A stretch of 64,000 nt of DNA from Nereocystis luetkeana (lineage: Eukaryota > Sar > Phaeophyceae > Laminariales > Laminariaceae). The notes below the pieces were generated by a model. It had not been told where the DNA came from, made no database searches, and worked only from the letters and a program-made list of their open reading frames with translations. This document shows, one piece after another, positions 46,691 through 57,754 of the stretch; position 1 is the first letter of the stretch, and the number at the start of each line of letters is the position of its first letter. The position numbers and the translations under genes were made by a program. The stretch is taken from the NCBI GenBank assembly GCA_031213475.1, contig JARUPZ010000024.1, positions 8,993,324 through 9,057,323 of the forward strand, written 5' to 3'.

Positions 46691-47644
46691 AATACCTGGT
46701 ACTTTTTATTTAATTCTTCTTGCTTTTTTCTATGAACATTTTAGTAACAGCGTATTCTTACTTCTAACGCACACGTCCTGTTTGCGAGTCATAAGTCATA
46801 GGTTTTGTGCGCCCATACACGCAGCAGGGTTCCCACGGGAAAATCGCAGCCGAATCCACTCTAATAGGTAATCGATAAAATTTGGGGATCACAAAGGACA
46901 ACTAAAGAACAAAGAAAGGAGAAATTCGAGATACAGGTACTACGGCATTGACAGTTGAGAGAAGGACAAAGATATGTGAAATCATATGGGCGAGATCTTA
47001 TGCCGCAGCAGAGAGGCGTCGTTGATCCAAAAAAAAAATGCGAATCAAATCGCCGACTAAAGGCTGCTATGAAAAACTACAGGAATATCCTTGGAAGCAT
47101 AAACAACGCAAGAAGTGCGTCCCCGGGGTGCGAGAAAGCCTGCTGACTGTACAGAAAACGCAAAACGATGCAACCCCCTCGGCCACACAGCAGCACGAGA
47201 GAGTAGGAAGCGGTTTGGAAAAAAAGGCCATGCTGCCCCTCTGTCGCCGTGCGTGAGACACGCCGACAACACTAATTTCGTGTTTTTTTTTCCCCGGACC
47301 AAACAGTGTCTCCGGCGAAAAGGTGCGTTGATTTACATCGAACCAAGACGGAGGTAGTGGCCCTGGGTGAGTGTCTCCGGCTGATCGCAGCCGAGAGGCC
47401 TCATCGATCCCAAACTATATATACACTTGAAGTGCGAGGTAAAGCGACGACGAAATGTTTCAACATTTTACTCCGCTACTGTACGATCACACAGATACCT
47501 GGTTGTCATATATAAAACGGATAAATATTTGCGCTAGACAAGTCGGGGGTACTAAAAAATGCTACCTTGCACCTGGTGTTCATTTTTTTTAAAGATATTT
47601 AAAAGTACCTGGTACGAGATACGGAGTAGGTTAAAGTTATACAG
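46691..47644. other. No recognisable gene
   Basis: Two plus frames, 46955-47146 and 47038-47256, are lysine/arginine-rich and short, with no recognisable domain. TACC(A/T)GGTA words lie near 46692 and 47606. Confidence 0.35.
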
Positions 47645-47700
47645 CAGGGGGGCTTCGCCGCGGCGGGCTGACGCCCGCCTGCGACCCCGCGCATGCCCGT
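47645..47700. repeat. GC cluster with self-pairing arms
   Basis: GGGGCTTCGCCGCGGCGGGC followed by TGACGCCCGCCTGCGACCCC forms a GC-rich foldback in otherwise AT-rich sequence. It shares GCTTCGCCGCGGC-type words with the cluster at 23926-24050. Confidence 0.65.
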
Positions 47701-47770
47701 AATGGCCATGATATATACAACAAGTAGGTAAGCCGAGGCCGCACAAAGACGACTGCTGTACTGGCGAGGG

Positions 47771-47807
<37 letters not shown>

Positions 47808-47808
47808 G
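47771..47808. repeat. (AT)n microsatellite
   Basis: About 38 bases of TA repeats with one TTA interruption. Nothing coding spans it. Confidence 0.95.
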
Positions 47809-47877
47809 CTCAAGTATTTTCGTCCGTGAAAAAACTTCGATATTACGTACAATAAATGATAATGCTACTATATTACA

Positions 47878-47990
47878 GCTAGTACCACTATTGATACCAC
47901 GACTGCTACTGCTACTGCTGCTACGACCACTGCTACTACTACTACTGCTACTGCTGCTACTACTATAATACCACTGCTACTACTACTGTT
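47878..47990 (+). repeat. (CTA/CTG)n imperfect trinucleotide tract
   Basis: CTACTGCTACTGCTGCTACG-type trinucleotides mix with CCACTGCTACTACT. It looks like a degenerating (CTA)n tract with interspersed CTGCTG. Confidence 0.88.
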
Positions 47991-47999
47991 TGTGTGAAG

Positions 48000-49077
48000 A
48001 ACAAGCTTGGGTGGCAGGGGCTTGAGAACGAACAGCAGCAGTAGATCAACACACGCAGCAGCATCAGCAGCAGTATACGCACATGCCTATTCATAGTCCC
48101 CAGATAACCATTATTGTAGCACACTACCAGGTACCTGGTATTATATAATACCAGGAAATAAATTGTGCCGATACTAATTGCACTGGTATGTTCCGAACAA
48201 CGTATCGCGTTTTATTTCGTTTGCTTTTGCTGTGATATCCTTGGTATTTTCAGCCGTCTCAAGAACTGCCCGTTGTGATCGCCACCATACAGTAGCATCT
48301 TACTCAAGGAAACTATTATAGACCTGGTAGGTCCGAGCGCTACTCGGTTCTGGAACCACATAAATATACGGTGCCAAACGAAAAAAAAAATGTGAAAAAA
48401 AAGGGCACACGAACAAAAAGCACGAGAGATTTCCGGTATCTGGTTCGTCGACCTGAAATGCTGAGGGATAGAGAGCGCTACCTGCTGCACCACGCAATTT
48501 CAGGGGTTAGACTCAGTATTCAGACTGATGCTCCTTCGGTACACACGTGGCCAATCGACTACCCTCAAACACGCTCTGAAGGGCTATATATCTTTCCCTC
48601 GGGAGGGTGCCCAAAAGTGGGCGATAATATTGTGTGGTAATTTTCAGACCCACCACATCGACGTACGGAGTGTTCCGGTGCGCACCCTGCGGAGGCTGAC
48701 ACCCCCCAAAATCCTCTGGCGGGTATGCGGCCGTATACAAAGTATCCGAGTAGACACTTGATTGACTCTCTGAACGATTGTTTTCTAAAACGACGAACAC
48801 AGCACGCCCTGTCGAGACACGACGTGAGCACTGCCGCGCTCGGCGGAGTCGGGAAAGATACATTTCAAATATCAGTGCATACCGATTATGTTGTTTCGTG
48901 AAACGTTTTTTCTATGATTTACATCTGAGTACATGGGCTAGGCGGTATCAAAACGTCCTACAGGTACGTGCGGGCGTAAAATACAAAGTTAAAGTTGAGG
49001 TGTCCCACCCTTTTTTTGCGTATGTCTTGGACAATCGACCTATCAATAGACTATTGCCCCTGCAGCAGAGTCTCGAA
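48000..49077. other. No recognisable gene
   Basis: A (CAGCAG)-rich patch lies at 48030-48070, and a TACCAGGTA joined to TACCTGGTA lies near 48126-48141. Frames of 77-116 codons occur on both strands across 48371-49089 and overlap. No domain is seen. Confidence 0.35.
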
Positions 49078-49425
49078 GTTGTCTATTAATAAGAATTGTT
49101 CGGGCAAGTGATGTCAAAGACTGTCTAGCAATTGAAATTGTTTAGACAAATTGATCTTGGATACTGTCTATTAATTGGATTTATTCGGACAATATATCGG
49201 GTACTGTCTGGCAATTGGAAATGTCCTGGCAAATTTTGGAGACTCTTCTATCAATCAAAATTCCCCTGACAATTGATTTTAGAGCCTGTCCATTAATTCG
49301 GATTGTCTGAACAATTGATGTTTGGCGCTTTTAAGTATCTGGATTTGTCTAGACAAATGAGCTCGGAGACTGCATATTGATTGAAATTGTGCTGGCACCT
49401 GATTTTACAGGCTGTCTATACGAGA
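49078..49425 (+). repeat. ~50-bp degenerate array, left block
   Basis: About seven units follow the scheme GACTGTCTATTAATTGGAAT then TGTC.GGACAATTGATTT. The AATTGTCCGGACAATT part is an inverted repeat within each unit. Units differ considerably. No reading frame persists across units. Confidence 0.72.
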
Positions 49426-50311
49426 GAACCGATCATGGTTGGGTCGCGAACCACAGGCTACTCACCAAACCAAAACATTATCTGGTTTGAAACTGCTTGC
49501 GAGAACCCAAAACGATCATTTCGGTTTTGAACTGGAAATAAAATTCTAGGAATGACAAATAACGGAATAAGAGTACGAAAAATGGAACACCAACGACTTC
49601 GCACGAGATGCTGCTCCCTGCTGCTCCTGCTGCGTGGCTCGCTGCGTTTGTGTGTGCTCTGTGTGCTCTGTGGCAGTCATACGAAGAGTGTCAATCGATG
49701 CGACCGGGGCCTGTTGTGCGGTGCGTGCGTAGGCGTGCTGTGGGTGTGCCTGTGGTGCGGTAATACGCCCCAGAGCCCAGAGTACCGCTACTTTGTTGCC
49801 GCAGCAACAAGCAGCACAGCAGAGCAACAGCTTTCAGCAGCAGTCCACAACGCACACGACGCCGCCATCGATGTTGAAGCTGCACCCTGCCAGCCCTCCG
49901 CCGCATATGGTCGTATTCCTTTGCCGGCCATAACGAGGGCTTCGCGTTGACACGGACTCGCTGAATGGGCCGTGCGCTTGGTTCGATAGCTTGGTGGTGA
50001 GAGGCAACCCATGTATCATGCCTCACTCCTTCTGGCTGCTGCTGTACGCTGTGCGATGAGAACCTGACGTAGACGGTTATGATTTCTTGCCAAATACGAT
50101 GTTTTCATTCGTCCGGGGCGATCCGAGTTGTCCTGGCCAATAACTTGACGATCCTAATCGAAACCCAAAAAGCCAAACCCAACCCGAAAAAAATGTGGAG
50201 ATACGGGCCATATGAGCCGATTTTGAGTCCTGATTTGGGAAGTGATTATTTTCGGGGATCGGGAGAATAGAAATAGGCCAAACCAAACCATAATCTGAAC
50301 TTCGCAAGCAC
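49426..50311. other. Non-array insert between array blocks
   Basis: GC-rich sequence with CTGCTC-rich and CAGCAG-rich parts. It has a 132-codon plus frame (49552-49950) and overlapping minus frames, cysteine/leucine-rich by composition. No domain is seen. It may be sequence inserted into the array. Confidence 0.4.
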
Positions 50312-50465
50312 CACTATTATTAATAATTGGAATTGCTTTAACAATTGATTTTGGCTGATTTACATGAGTAGAACTTGTCGGGGCAACTGCTTTTAGAGAC
50401 CGTCCATTAATTGGAATTGTCCGAGACAATTGGTTCCGGAAGCGATCTACTAATTGGAATTGTCA
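50312..50465 (+). repeat. ~50-bp degenerate array, middle block
   Basis: Three units in the same orientation as the left block: ATTGGAATTGCTTTAACAAT, CCGTCCATTAATTGGAATTG and ACTAATTGGAATTGTCA. Confidence 0.68.
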
Positions 50466-50707
50466 TTACTATCGAGTTTAAGAGGGCTCTGTTATTTGAA
50501 AGCCGGCAGCTGCTTGTAGAACTACAGTTGATTTGGTTAGTACATGACAATACCATGCTAGTATTGCCTTTACAACTGGATCGGGAATTTTCCTGTATGC
50601 GCAATCATTTGCAAAGCCCTTTACTGTGTCATATTACGAGTAGTTTCAATTCAATGGGGAGTGTCTATCATAATACAATAAATAGGTACGGCCATGACAT
50701 TTATCGA

Positions 50708-51345
50708 GCAATTGATTCCTTGCTCGGCATTTGAAATGAATTGTGCGGACAATTCCAACTACTTTCCAATCGCCGAAGTCCGTTTGGACAATTCCATGTA
50801 ATTCACAGCACCCGAAATTAATGGTTTGAACAATTCCATTTAATAAGCAGCATCCGAAATCAATTGTTCAGACAAATCCAATTAATAGATAGCTCACGAA
50901 ATCATTGTCAGGACAATTTAGTGGACTACACCCGAAATCAATTGCCTGGACAATTAGTGGACTACACCCGAAATCAATTGCCTGGACAAATACAAAAAAT
51001 TGGGCCAGCACCGGAATCAATTTGCTGGATAATTCCAATTGATTTCCAGTCTCTGCAATCAATTGTTTAGACGATCCCAATTCATAGACAACACTCGAAC
51101 CTATAGCTCACACAATCCCAATTGTTAGATGGTCTTCGAAACTATTGCCTGGACAAATCCAGTTCATAGACAATCGCCAAAAACAGTTGTCTGGCCATTT
51201 CAATTAGTGGGCAATCGCCGAATTCAATTGTATGGGCAATTTCAATTAATAGACAGTCGTCAAAACCAATTGTCAAGACAAATCCTATTATCACACAGCC
51301 TCCTGAATGGATTGTAGACACAATGACTATTGAAATAGGAATTGT
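50708..51345 (-). repeat. ~50-bp degenerate array, right block, reversed
   Basis: About twelve units in the opposite orientation (CGAAATCAATTG, GGACAATTCCAATTAATAGA). Two neighbouring units near 50919-50990 are almost exact duplicates of a TAGTGGACTACACCCGAAAT stretch, so part of the array has expanded recently. Together with the left blocks it forms a large, imperfect inverted arrangement centred near 50.5-50.7 kb. Confidence 0.72.
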
Positions 51346-53405
51346 CCAGGGTGTGATTTTACATAACATGTGTCTTCTCGACAAATCAGGTATGCGTTGG
51401 GCGTCGTCTCTAATTTTTCTTTCGATTCGGCTCATTTTTTTTTCTCAACATGTAGAGGTTATTTCGGGGTAATTTTTCCCTTTTTTTTTCGAAAAATGGC
51501 CGTGGTTCATGTTTCTTTTTTTGAAGACCGGTTTGGATTCCTCTAGGCCGCGCGATTTTGGAGCACTTTGTTTCACGCGTCAATCCTCAACATGACGGAG
51601 ACAAAAAACCGGTACCCCCCTTGGAATAATTGTTCTGTCTGGACCATACAATTTATGTGAACGTGTTTTATGTTCACATGAATGAAACCGTTAATTATAT
51701 CCATACTCATCATATATACCTGGTACGTATTTTATCCTTGCTAATCACATCTTGATACGAGTACAGCAGTAGCGCATCTGTTGTGTTCGCGCCGATTCTT
51801 CATCCTAGAGAGATAAAATACATGGCAGATGTGCGAAGGAATTTAAACGACGCAAACCCAACGCACCGAGCACAAAAAACATGACGTGATACACACGAGC
51901 CAGCGAACCAGATACATCGCAGGAGATAAACCTGAGATTGCACAATTTATATTAACAACTACACGTGGAATAATACGACCAACATTGCTATTAATACTAC
52001 TGCTGTACGAAGTGCTATGCTGTTGTGAGTGAAGATGCACTGGGTCTGAGCAACGACCCTTTATAGAGAGGGAAGACACCAAATGAGACCAAGAGAGGAA
52101 GAAAAGGGAGAAGATTTACAAGAGATCGGGAACCGTTTTGAGGGAATCTGTTGTTCGTTGTTCAAGTGAATTCTGCACGGAACGGTGCTACCAAACTGTT
52201 GAAACACGCAAACGGAGAGGGCCTGCGGCCTCTAGCTGGCCAGAGATTGCTGGGCCGGATATTTCGTGATTCCCCAAGGAGTTCGGAGTATCAAGCTCGG
52301 AAAAGAGTGCGTGCGGCATATTGAGTCAGGCACGGTGCGAGCAGAGTGTGGAGTTTGTACAAACGTCAACACTATGCGGCATCTCCAAAGACACACTCAA
52401 ACATCGAAGCAGCTACGTATGTACGAGCTGGTTCTAGCACGTACAGTAGTTCACCTTCGGGTAATCAAATCAAGAATACGCCGAAGTTTTCGACGCTGAA
52501 GATATATAATCTACCTGGTATACGCGTATATCTATACATAATATATCTGCGATATCTACATGATCGCATGGGCAAGGGGGATATCTCGGTGAAGAGATTT
52601 TTAGCGTGTGAGATGTAGTTCGATTGAGAGATGTTGACCTTTTTGTGGTTCTTGGGGAAGCCCTATTTTATACCTGGTGAGGATGGCCGTCACATGATCT
52701 CAACCGCATGGGGAAGGCGTCCATATCACTTACCGTTTTTTTGTGAGGCTGTTCCTCCCAAGGTAGTACTCGTGGAACAATATTTTGAGCAAATTTGGAA
52801 CCTTGCAGGATAAGGTACCCTTCCGGGAAAATATGTTTGCACGATGGTATTAAGAGGTCGAAAATGAAATTTGGCATGGTTGTTTTTCATAAAAAAAATG
52901 GAAAAAGGAAGAAAAACTCAGGGCTGGCCTTTTTGTTTCTTTAGTTCGTGGGCCAGTTGAGGTCAATGTTGTAGAAAACTTGAAACTCGCCAAAGCCCGC
53001 CTGAAAAGAAAACCCAATAACTAGAGGCCAGTCCTGTGTTTTTTTCCGTATGATCGTGAAGAACACTCTTGACAAAATTCGCTTGCATTCTCTTGTCTTG
53101 CGAAAAATTGAAGACGAAATATTCCGCCTCTCGCTGAAACCAGTTCGTACATGAAAAAAGAACCCACGATGAACCCGAACAAAGAAGTCCATACGTACGT
53201 ATAGCTACCAGGGAATATGTTTTAGTTTTGTTTTTGTTTTTTTTGCTTAGCTTCATCTTCTTTTTTTTAGGTTTTTGTCTGCTATTAATAGTCTCCTTTT
53301 TGCTTCCCTGGTGTCCGCAGTGGTGGAGTGCGTATGCTTGTTTTTTGTTTTGTGCCTCTGTTTTTACTTGAGGTATTTCTTCCACTCCAGAGTTATTGGA
53401 GCCTG
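51346..53405. other. No recognisable gene
   Basis: A small R1-like remnant (GCGCCGATTCTTCATCCTAG) lies near 51788-51808. TACC(A/T)GGTA words occur near 51720 and 52513. A minus frame at 52963-53385 (140 codons) is lysine-rich and driven by A/T composition. No gene can be supported. Confidence 0.4.
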
Positions 53406-53467
53406 TCCTGCGACCACGGACTGCATTGAATTGTGAGTTAATGTGAGAACAACAACAACAACAACAA
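53406..53467 (+). mobile_element. Retroposon 3' end with (AAC)n tail, copy 2
   Basis: GCGACCACGGACTGCATTG and a diverged bridge lead to GAGTTAATGTGAGAAC and about six AAC units. The middle differs from the other two copies. The upstream sequence is unrelated. Confidence 0.6.
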
Positions 53468-53614
53468 TGTTCGATATACGTCGATCATTCTGTCATCATG
53501 TACCAGGTGTTACGAACGGCTGCTACCGGTTGCAAAACCTTCACTATTCAGCTACTATTAGTATTAATAGTACCACTATACAGGTCCAGGTACAACATAC
53601 ATTAGTATTAATAG

Positions 53615-53724
53615 TATTACGGGGAACCATAGTAAATAAGACCTACGATGCATACAAGAACCTATATATTCCCCTATTTTTACGAACAACGCTGGGTCCT
53701 ATTCACTATGGTCACCCGTAATAG
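53615..53724. mobile_element. MITE family 1, copy 6
   Basis: The left end is TATTACGGGGAACCATAG. The interior has CCTACGATGCATACAAGAAC and ACGAACAACGCTGGGTCC, and the right end is CACTATGGTCACCCGTAATA. Just outside the left end is TATTAATAG, a possible footprint word, so two events may have hit neighbouring TAs. Confidence 0.85.
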
Positions 53725-53800
53725 CGTAGTAGCTTACATTCATACAGCAGCAGGGTATATTTTATTCATATTAATAGTAGTCATGGTCTCATACTCAGGT

Positions 53801-53859
53801 CTTTTGTGTGACCACGGACTCCTTCGTCAGAGAGTTAATGTGAGATCAACAACAACAAC
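53801..53859 (+). mobile_element. Retroposon 3' end with (AAC)n tail, copy 3
   Basis: Nearly identical to the copy at 22710 from TTTGTGTGACCACGGACTCC through GAGAGTTAATGTGAGA, with TCAACAACAACAAC as tail. The upstream sequence differs from both other copies. Confidence 0.65.
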
Positions 53860-54138
53860 TCAGGTATACTACTATAAGTACTATGTTATTAATAGTCGTT
53901 TTTTACGTGGACCCGACTGATCTCCCAAAACGGTTAGTTGGTTATTTGCCGCTGGGACAAGATTGTGAAGCCTTCCCCAAATTTTTTATATTGTTTGATA
54001 GATACCTGGTAGCATGACTTCAAATAAATATACGAGTACGTATATATACGACATTTTACGGGAGTTGCAATACATTTTTTTTGTGGCCTACCAGTGTCGC
54101 TCTACTCTTTCAACCTCCAGAGAGAAAAGGGTAGTGTA

Positions 54139-54255
54139 CTATTACGGGGGACCATAGTTAATAGGACCAAATATTGTTAGTAAAATGGTTAAATATACAG
54201 GTTTTTATGCATACCATACCAGGTAGGTCCTATTAACTATGGTCCCCCGTAATAG
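54139..54255. mobile_element. MITE family 1, copy 7, with inserted CCAGGTA
   Basis: The arms are near-perfect. At 54217-54225 the right half reads ACCATACCAGGTAGGTCC where the copy at 56831 reads ACCATAGGTCC. The difference is exactly seven bases, CCAGGTA, after a TA. This is one of the cleanest insertion comparisons in the window. Confidence 0.9.
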
Positions 54256-55110
54256 CTAGGGCAATAGGGTGCCTAGTGGGTCCTTCTGTCGGTTTGATAG
54301 AAAGCCCTGGTTGGCTGTTTGGAGGGAACATGTCCAGTTGGAATGAGGTCGGTGCAGGACCAGGGGGCAAGCAGGAGCATAGATAGAGTAGAGCCAGCTT
54401 AGGGGAAGAGGTTGCAGAATCTTGCCCCCGGAGGCAAGTCAATCACGCGTCGGGTGGGCTAACGTTGTGTTTTCTCGAGTACTTACACGTTTGATGCCTC
54501 GAAAACAAGCCTGCAAACCCCCAATGAAACCCTTCCACATATCGGACAGATAATCTATTCTAACATTTCATTGTCAAGGCATTTCAGCGCAGATGGATTC
54601 CCGATCTGTATGATCTACAGTGATCTGGATGATTTACAGTAGCTCATGTTGCCGCGTTGGAGCTGTACGATTTACATACTGTAGTAGGAGGACGCGTTTC
54701 CTGGCTTGTCCTGTACTGTACAGATCCTGCACAGCATCTGATAACGGCAGCTTAGTATGTAGACGATCTTGATCGTTCTGTGCGACTTGTGAACCTCTGG
54801 TAACCCTCGCCGTAGCTATTATTAACAACATGAAGATTAATACCTGGTAGTGGATAATAGTGGCTATTGATACTCGTACTACTACTATGTAGTCCAGGAA
54901 GCAAAAAAGGTTGGTAAAAATGTTGGGTTCGGACACGGGTTTTCGTTTTGTAGCTTTTGTTTATTTGTTTGAACCATTTATTCGATTAACCCATCTCCTT
55001 ACAACAATGCTGGAACCACACGGGAGTGCACACGGCACTCCGCTTTTATGTATATGATTCTACTTGCACTTAATCGAGTATGTTGATTGAAGAACCCTTG
55101 ATCCTGAAGG
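54256..55110. other. No recognisable gene
   Basis: Unique-looking sequence with a GATCTACAGTGATCTGGATG patch near 54610 and a TACCTGGTA near 54840. Frames are short. Confidence 0.4.
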
Positions 55111-55195
55111 TTGGCCCTTTTAAGACTGCAGTCCCGTTTTGGGGCCAAACTACTTGAATGTTGACTGCTTCGTCCCTGCACTTCTAAAAGGATAC
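55111..55195. mobile_element. MITE family 2, shortened copy
   Basis: The left arm CCCTTTTAAGACTGCAGTCC is well kept. The right arm is reduced to GTCCCTGCACTTCTAAAAGG. The TTAA targets are not visible. Confidence 0.7.
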
Positions 55196-55916
55196 CCATA
55201 CGACAGCAATCGAGCAGACAGAAGAGCATGGGATTATATGGTATAATAACCTGGTGCGCCCATTACACGCACTCCAATGCTACATACAACTTGCCAGTTG
55301 CTGAAGCACCGTTGTTGTGCCATGCTGTTCGGCATGGATGGATCCACGCGCCTGAATCCAGGCAGGAGCCACTGCCAGCGAAAAGCCACTGGATAACCAC
55401 TGGCGGTCTGGTTGACGAGGGTATAGAAATATATTCCGAATACCAGTACATGATTCATCATGTTATTATAGCCCTATTGCCCTCCACTGCCTAACCTTGA
55501 CCCCAATCCATACCCTGCCAAAACAGGAAGGTATATTCGGGGGGGGGGGGGAAAGAGACGGCAGATTTGTTTTTCGAGTCCAAAACAAAATTCTAGACAA
55601 GAAAATTGCCATCCTGTCTCATTTGTCCCAATTTTTCACCCGTTCTGGTCTGCGTCTCATTCTCACCTTTCGAAGTAGTGCAGGTCATTTTTTTTCATGT
55701 GTTATTATTGGTGTACTCTCGACCCTGCCCTTGTGAGGAGGTTTGCCAGACTGAAAAACAAACTAGTAAGAACTAAAAACGTATTAATAACTAAAAACGT
55801 ATACCTATACCTGTTCCATACACTAATTTTTCACTCTGAAACCTCGGCGTTTACGGTATTGATAGACCCACAAAGCCTACAACGTCCTGCTGTTCTTGTG
55901 CGTTTCATCCTGTTAA
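55196..55916. other. No recognisable gene
   Basis: A G-run lies at 55540-55552. The short frames on both strands have no recognisable domain. A tandem AACTAAAAACGTAT word occurs near 55775-55801. Confidence 0.4.
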
Positions 55917-56028
55917 TATTACGGGGAACCATAGTTAATAGGACCTATGGTATACATAAAAACTATATATTTAAACCATTTTTACTAACAATATTTGGTC
56001 CTATTAACTATGCTCCCCCGTAATAGTT
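55917..56028. mobile_element. MITE family 1, copy 8
   Basis: The left end is TATTACGGGGAACCATAGTT. The interior has CCTATGGTATACATAAAAAC and ACTAACAATATTTGGTCC, and the right end is CTATGCTCCCCCGTAATAG. The arms are about 30 bases long. Confidence 0.87.
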
Positions 56029-56830
56029 GTATTGTCAGTAACAACGATGCTGTAAACAGAATGCTACGCCAAGAACGCACACAATGCCGTAGTATACTAC
56101 TCTGTAATATGTAGATCAATATGTACCTTAGTTGACTTTTTTCCGGAATACTTTTGCTTTTCTCCGCCGGCCGCGGGTCTTCTCCCGCACCCTCGACTGC
56201 GTGGCACTCAGAGAGCCCGCGTGTACATCTCGGCGCAAATGCGGAATCCGGCCGAGGTCCGTGGCGCGTGCTACGGGCCCTCAAATTCGCGAATTCTGGC
56301 AAGTAACTACGGGGAGCCATTCCGACCTGCTAAGAGTTTAGCAGGAAAGTGGAAACCCCAAAGAACTGAAGATTTTACTCTGCTGCTGGCTGTTGGCTGC
56401 AGCTGCTGCTACTGCTGTATGTCTGCTCACGCCGTTCCTCGAGCATCACACCACCCCTCGAGCTCTCTACAACGAGGCAGCCATGGAACGGCAGTAGTCG
56501 CTCATCATCCTTTTGGGATGACCACGGACGGCGCATTTTGTGTGTGCGTGTGAGGGCCTTGATTCCAGTTAACCTAGGAACTAGGAACGAACACACGCAC
56601 AATCTGAAGACAGTCGGGATTGGATGCTGCGCAGGGGGAAGGACGACGACAACGCGTATAAGCTCACACTTTCTAGGTGTTTAAAAAGCAACCGCGCAGC
56701 CACGACACGCACTACAGCAGCAGTGTATCCGCACACATGTGTGTGCTGTGTTCACCAGGAGATACCGGACAATTTGAGAATCCAGCACACACGTCGTCAA
56801 ACCTCGTCCTGTCACAGCAGCAGTATACAG
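56029..56830. other. No recognisable gene
   Basis: GC-rich in the left half, with a CTGCTG-rich patch near 56381-56420. Frames of about 110 codons on both strands have no domain. Confidence 0.4.
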
Positions 56831-56940
56831 TATTACGGGGGTCCATAGTTAATAGGACCAAATATTGTTGGTAAAAATGGTCAAATACATGGGTTTTTAT
56901 GTACACCATAGGTCCTGTTAACTATGGTCCCCCGTAATAG
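56831..56940. mobile_element. MITE family 1, copy 9
   Basis: TATTACGGGGGTCCATAGTT at the left and CTATGGTCCCCCGTAATA at the right. It has the uninterrupted ACCATAGGTCC used for comparison with copy 7. Its right end touches the truncated head of a SINE B copy, so it may have inserted into that head. Confidence 0.9.
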
Positions 56941-56943
56941 CAC

Positions 56944-57270
56944 TCGGATGGCTTGGTAGGTGGTCGGCGTGCCTTTCAAGATCAATTTCGTGGGTTCAAG
57001 TCCCACCGAGTGCATGCTCGTAGGGACTTTTTCTTGCATTCAAAATTGATTAGCGGAAAGCGCGAGAGCGTGAGTTAACTACATTCGATGAAAGTCAATG
57101 AGTAGTGGGAATACTGAACCCTATGCGCCACAAAAAAAGGCACGTGCCGGGGGGGAGAAGGGACGACACCTGTGAACACGGCTTGTCCAGAAGATCGCTG
57201 AGGGTAAAACCTCCTACGAATTAGGCTGGAAAGTAAAAGTGATCACTAGAACAAAAATTAAAATAAAAAA
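56944..57270 (+). mobile_element. SINE family B, 5' end trimmed
   Basis: It starts at GGATGGCTTGGTAGGTGGTC and has the B box GTGGGTTCAAGTCCCACC, the CATTCGATGAAAGTCAATGA core and CAAAAAAAGGCACGTGCCGG. It ends CCTCCTACGAATTAGGCTGG followed by an A-rich tail. The plain CTCCTACGA is the uninterrupted state compared with the copy at 28953. Confidence 0.87.
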
Positions 57271-57465
57271 GTAGGAATACCTCATGATTCTGTTTCCCCC
57301 TTTTCAACTTGCAACACCCCCCCCCCGAGATTTCAAGTCAACTACATCCCGAAGGAGAACCTTGCAATATGTTAGAATATGAATACCGTACGATTCAACT
57401 CGCTAGCCATAACGCACCGCCTCAGACGATTTTCAAAGCTGGGTTTCTCGACAACGGGGAGGAAG

Positions 57466-57564
57466 TTATAACCCTTTGAGAACCGCAGTCCCGTTTTGGG
57501 GACAAAGCACTCAAATTTCAAGTATTTTGTCCCCAGAACGGGACTGCGTTCCTAAAAGGGTTGA
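57466..57564. mobile_element. MITE family 2, copy
   Basis: The left arm is CCCTTTGAGAACCGCAGTCC and the right arm is GGACTGCGTTCCTAAAAGGG. Flanks read TATAA and TTGA, so the TTAA targets have drifted. It lies only 94 bases from the next copy. Confidence 0.85.
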
Positions 57565-57657
57565 AAGTTCTGCACTTTTTTTTTTCTTCGTGGTTTCCCC
57601 CGTGGTTTTCGTTGTCCTGGGAGTGTTTATGAGTGATGAACGTTGAAGCCCATACTA

Positions 57658-57754
57658 TTAACCCTTTTAGAACCGCAGTCCCGTTTTGGGGACAGACCTG
57701 TCAAATTTCAAGTGGTTTGTCCCCAAAACGGGACTGCGGTTCTAAAGGGGTTAA
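57658..57754. mobile_element. MITE family 2 with intact TTAA target duplication
   Basis: TTAA at 57658-57661 and TTAA at 57751-57754 bracket CCCTTTTAGAACCGCAGTCC and a near-perfect complement. The loop is ACCTGTCAAATTTCAAGTGG. It is probably the youngest family 2 copy here. Confidence 0.92.

Noticed and set aside
49078-51345. CRISPR-like array
   Set aside because: Units are degenerate, spacing is not repeat-spacer, orientation reverses and the context is eukaryotic.
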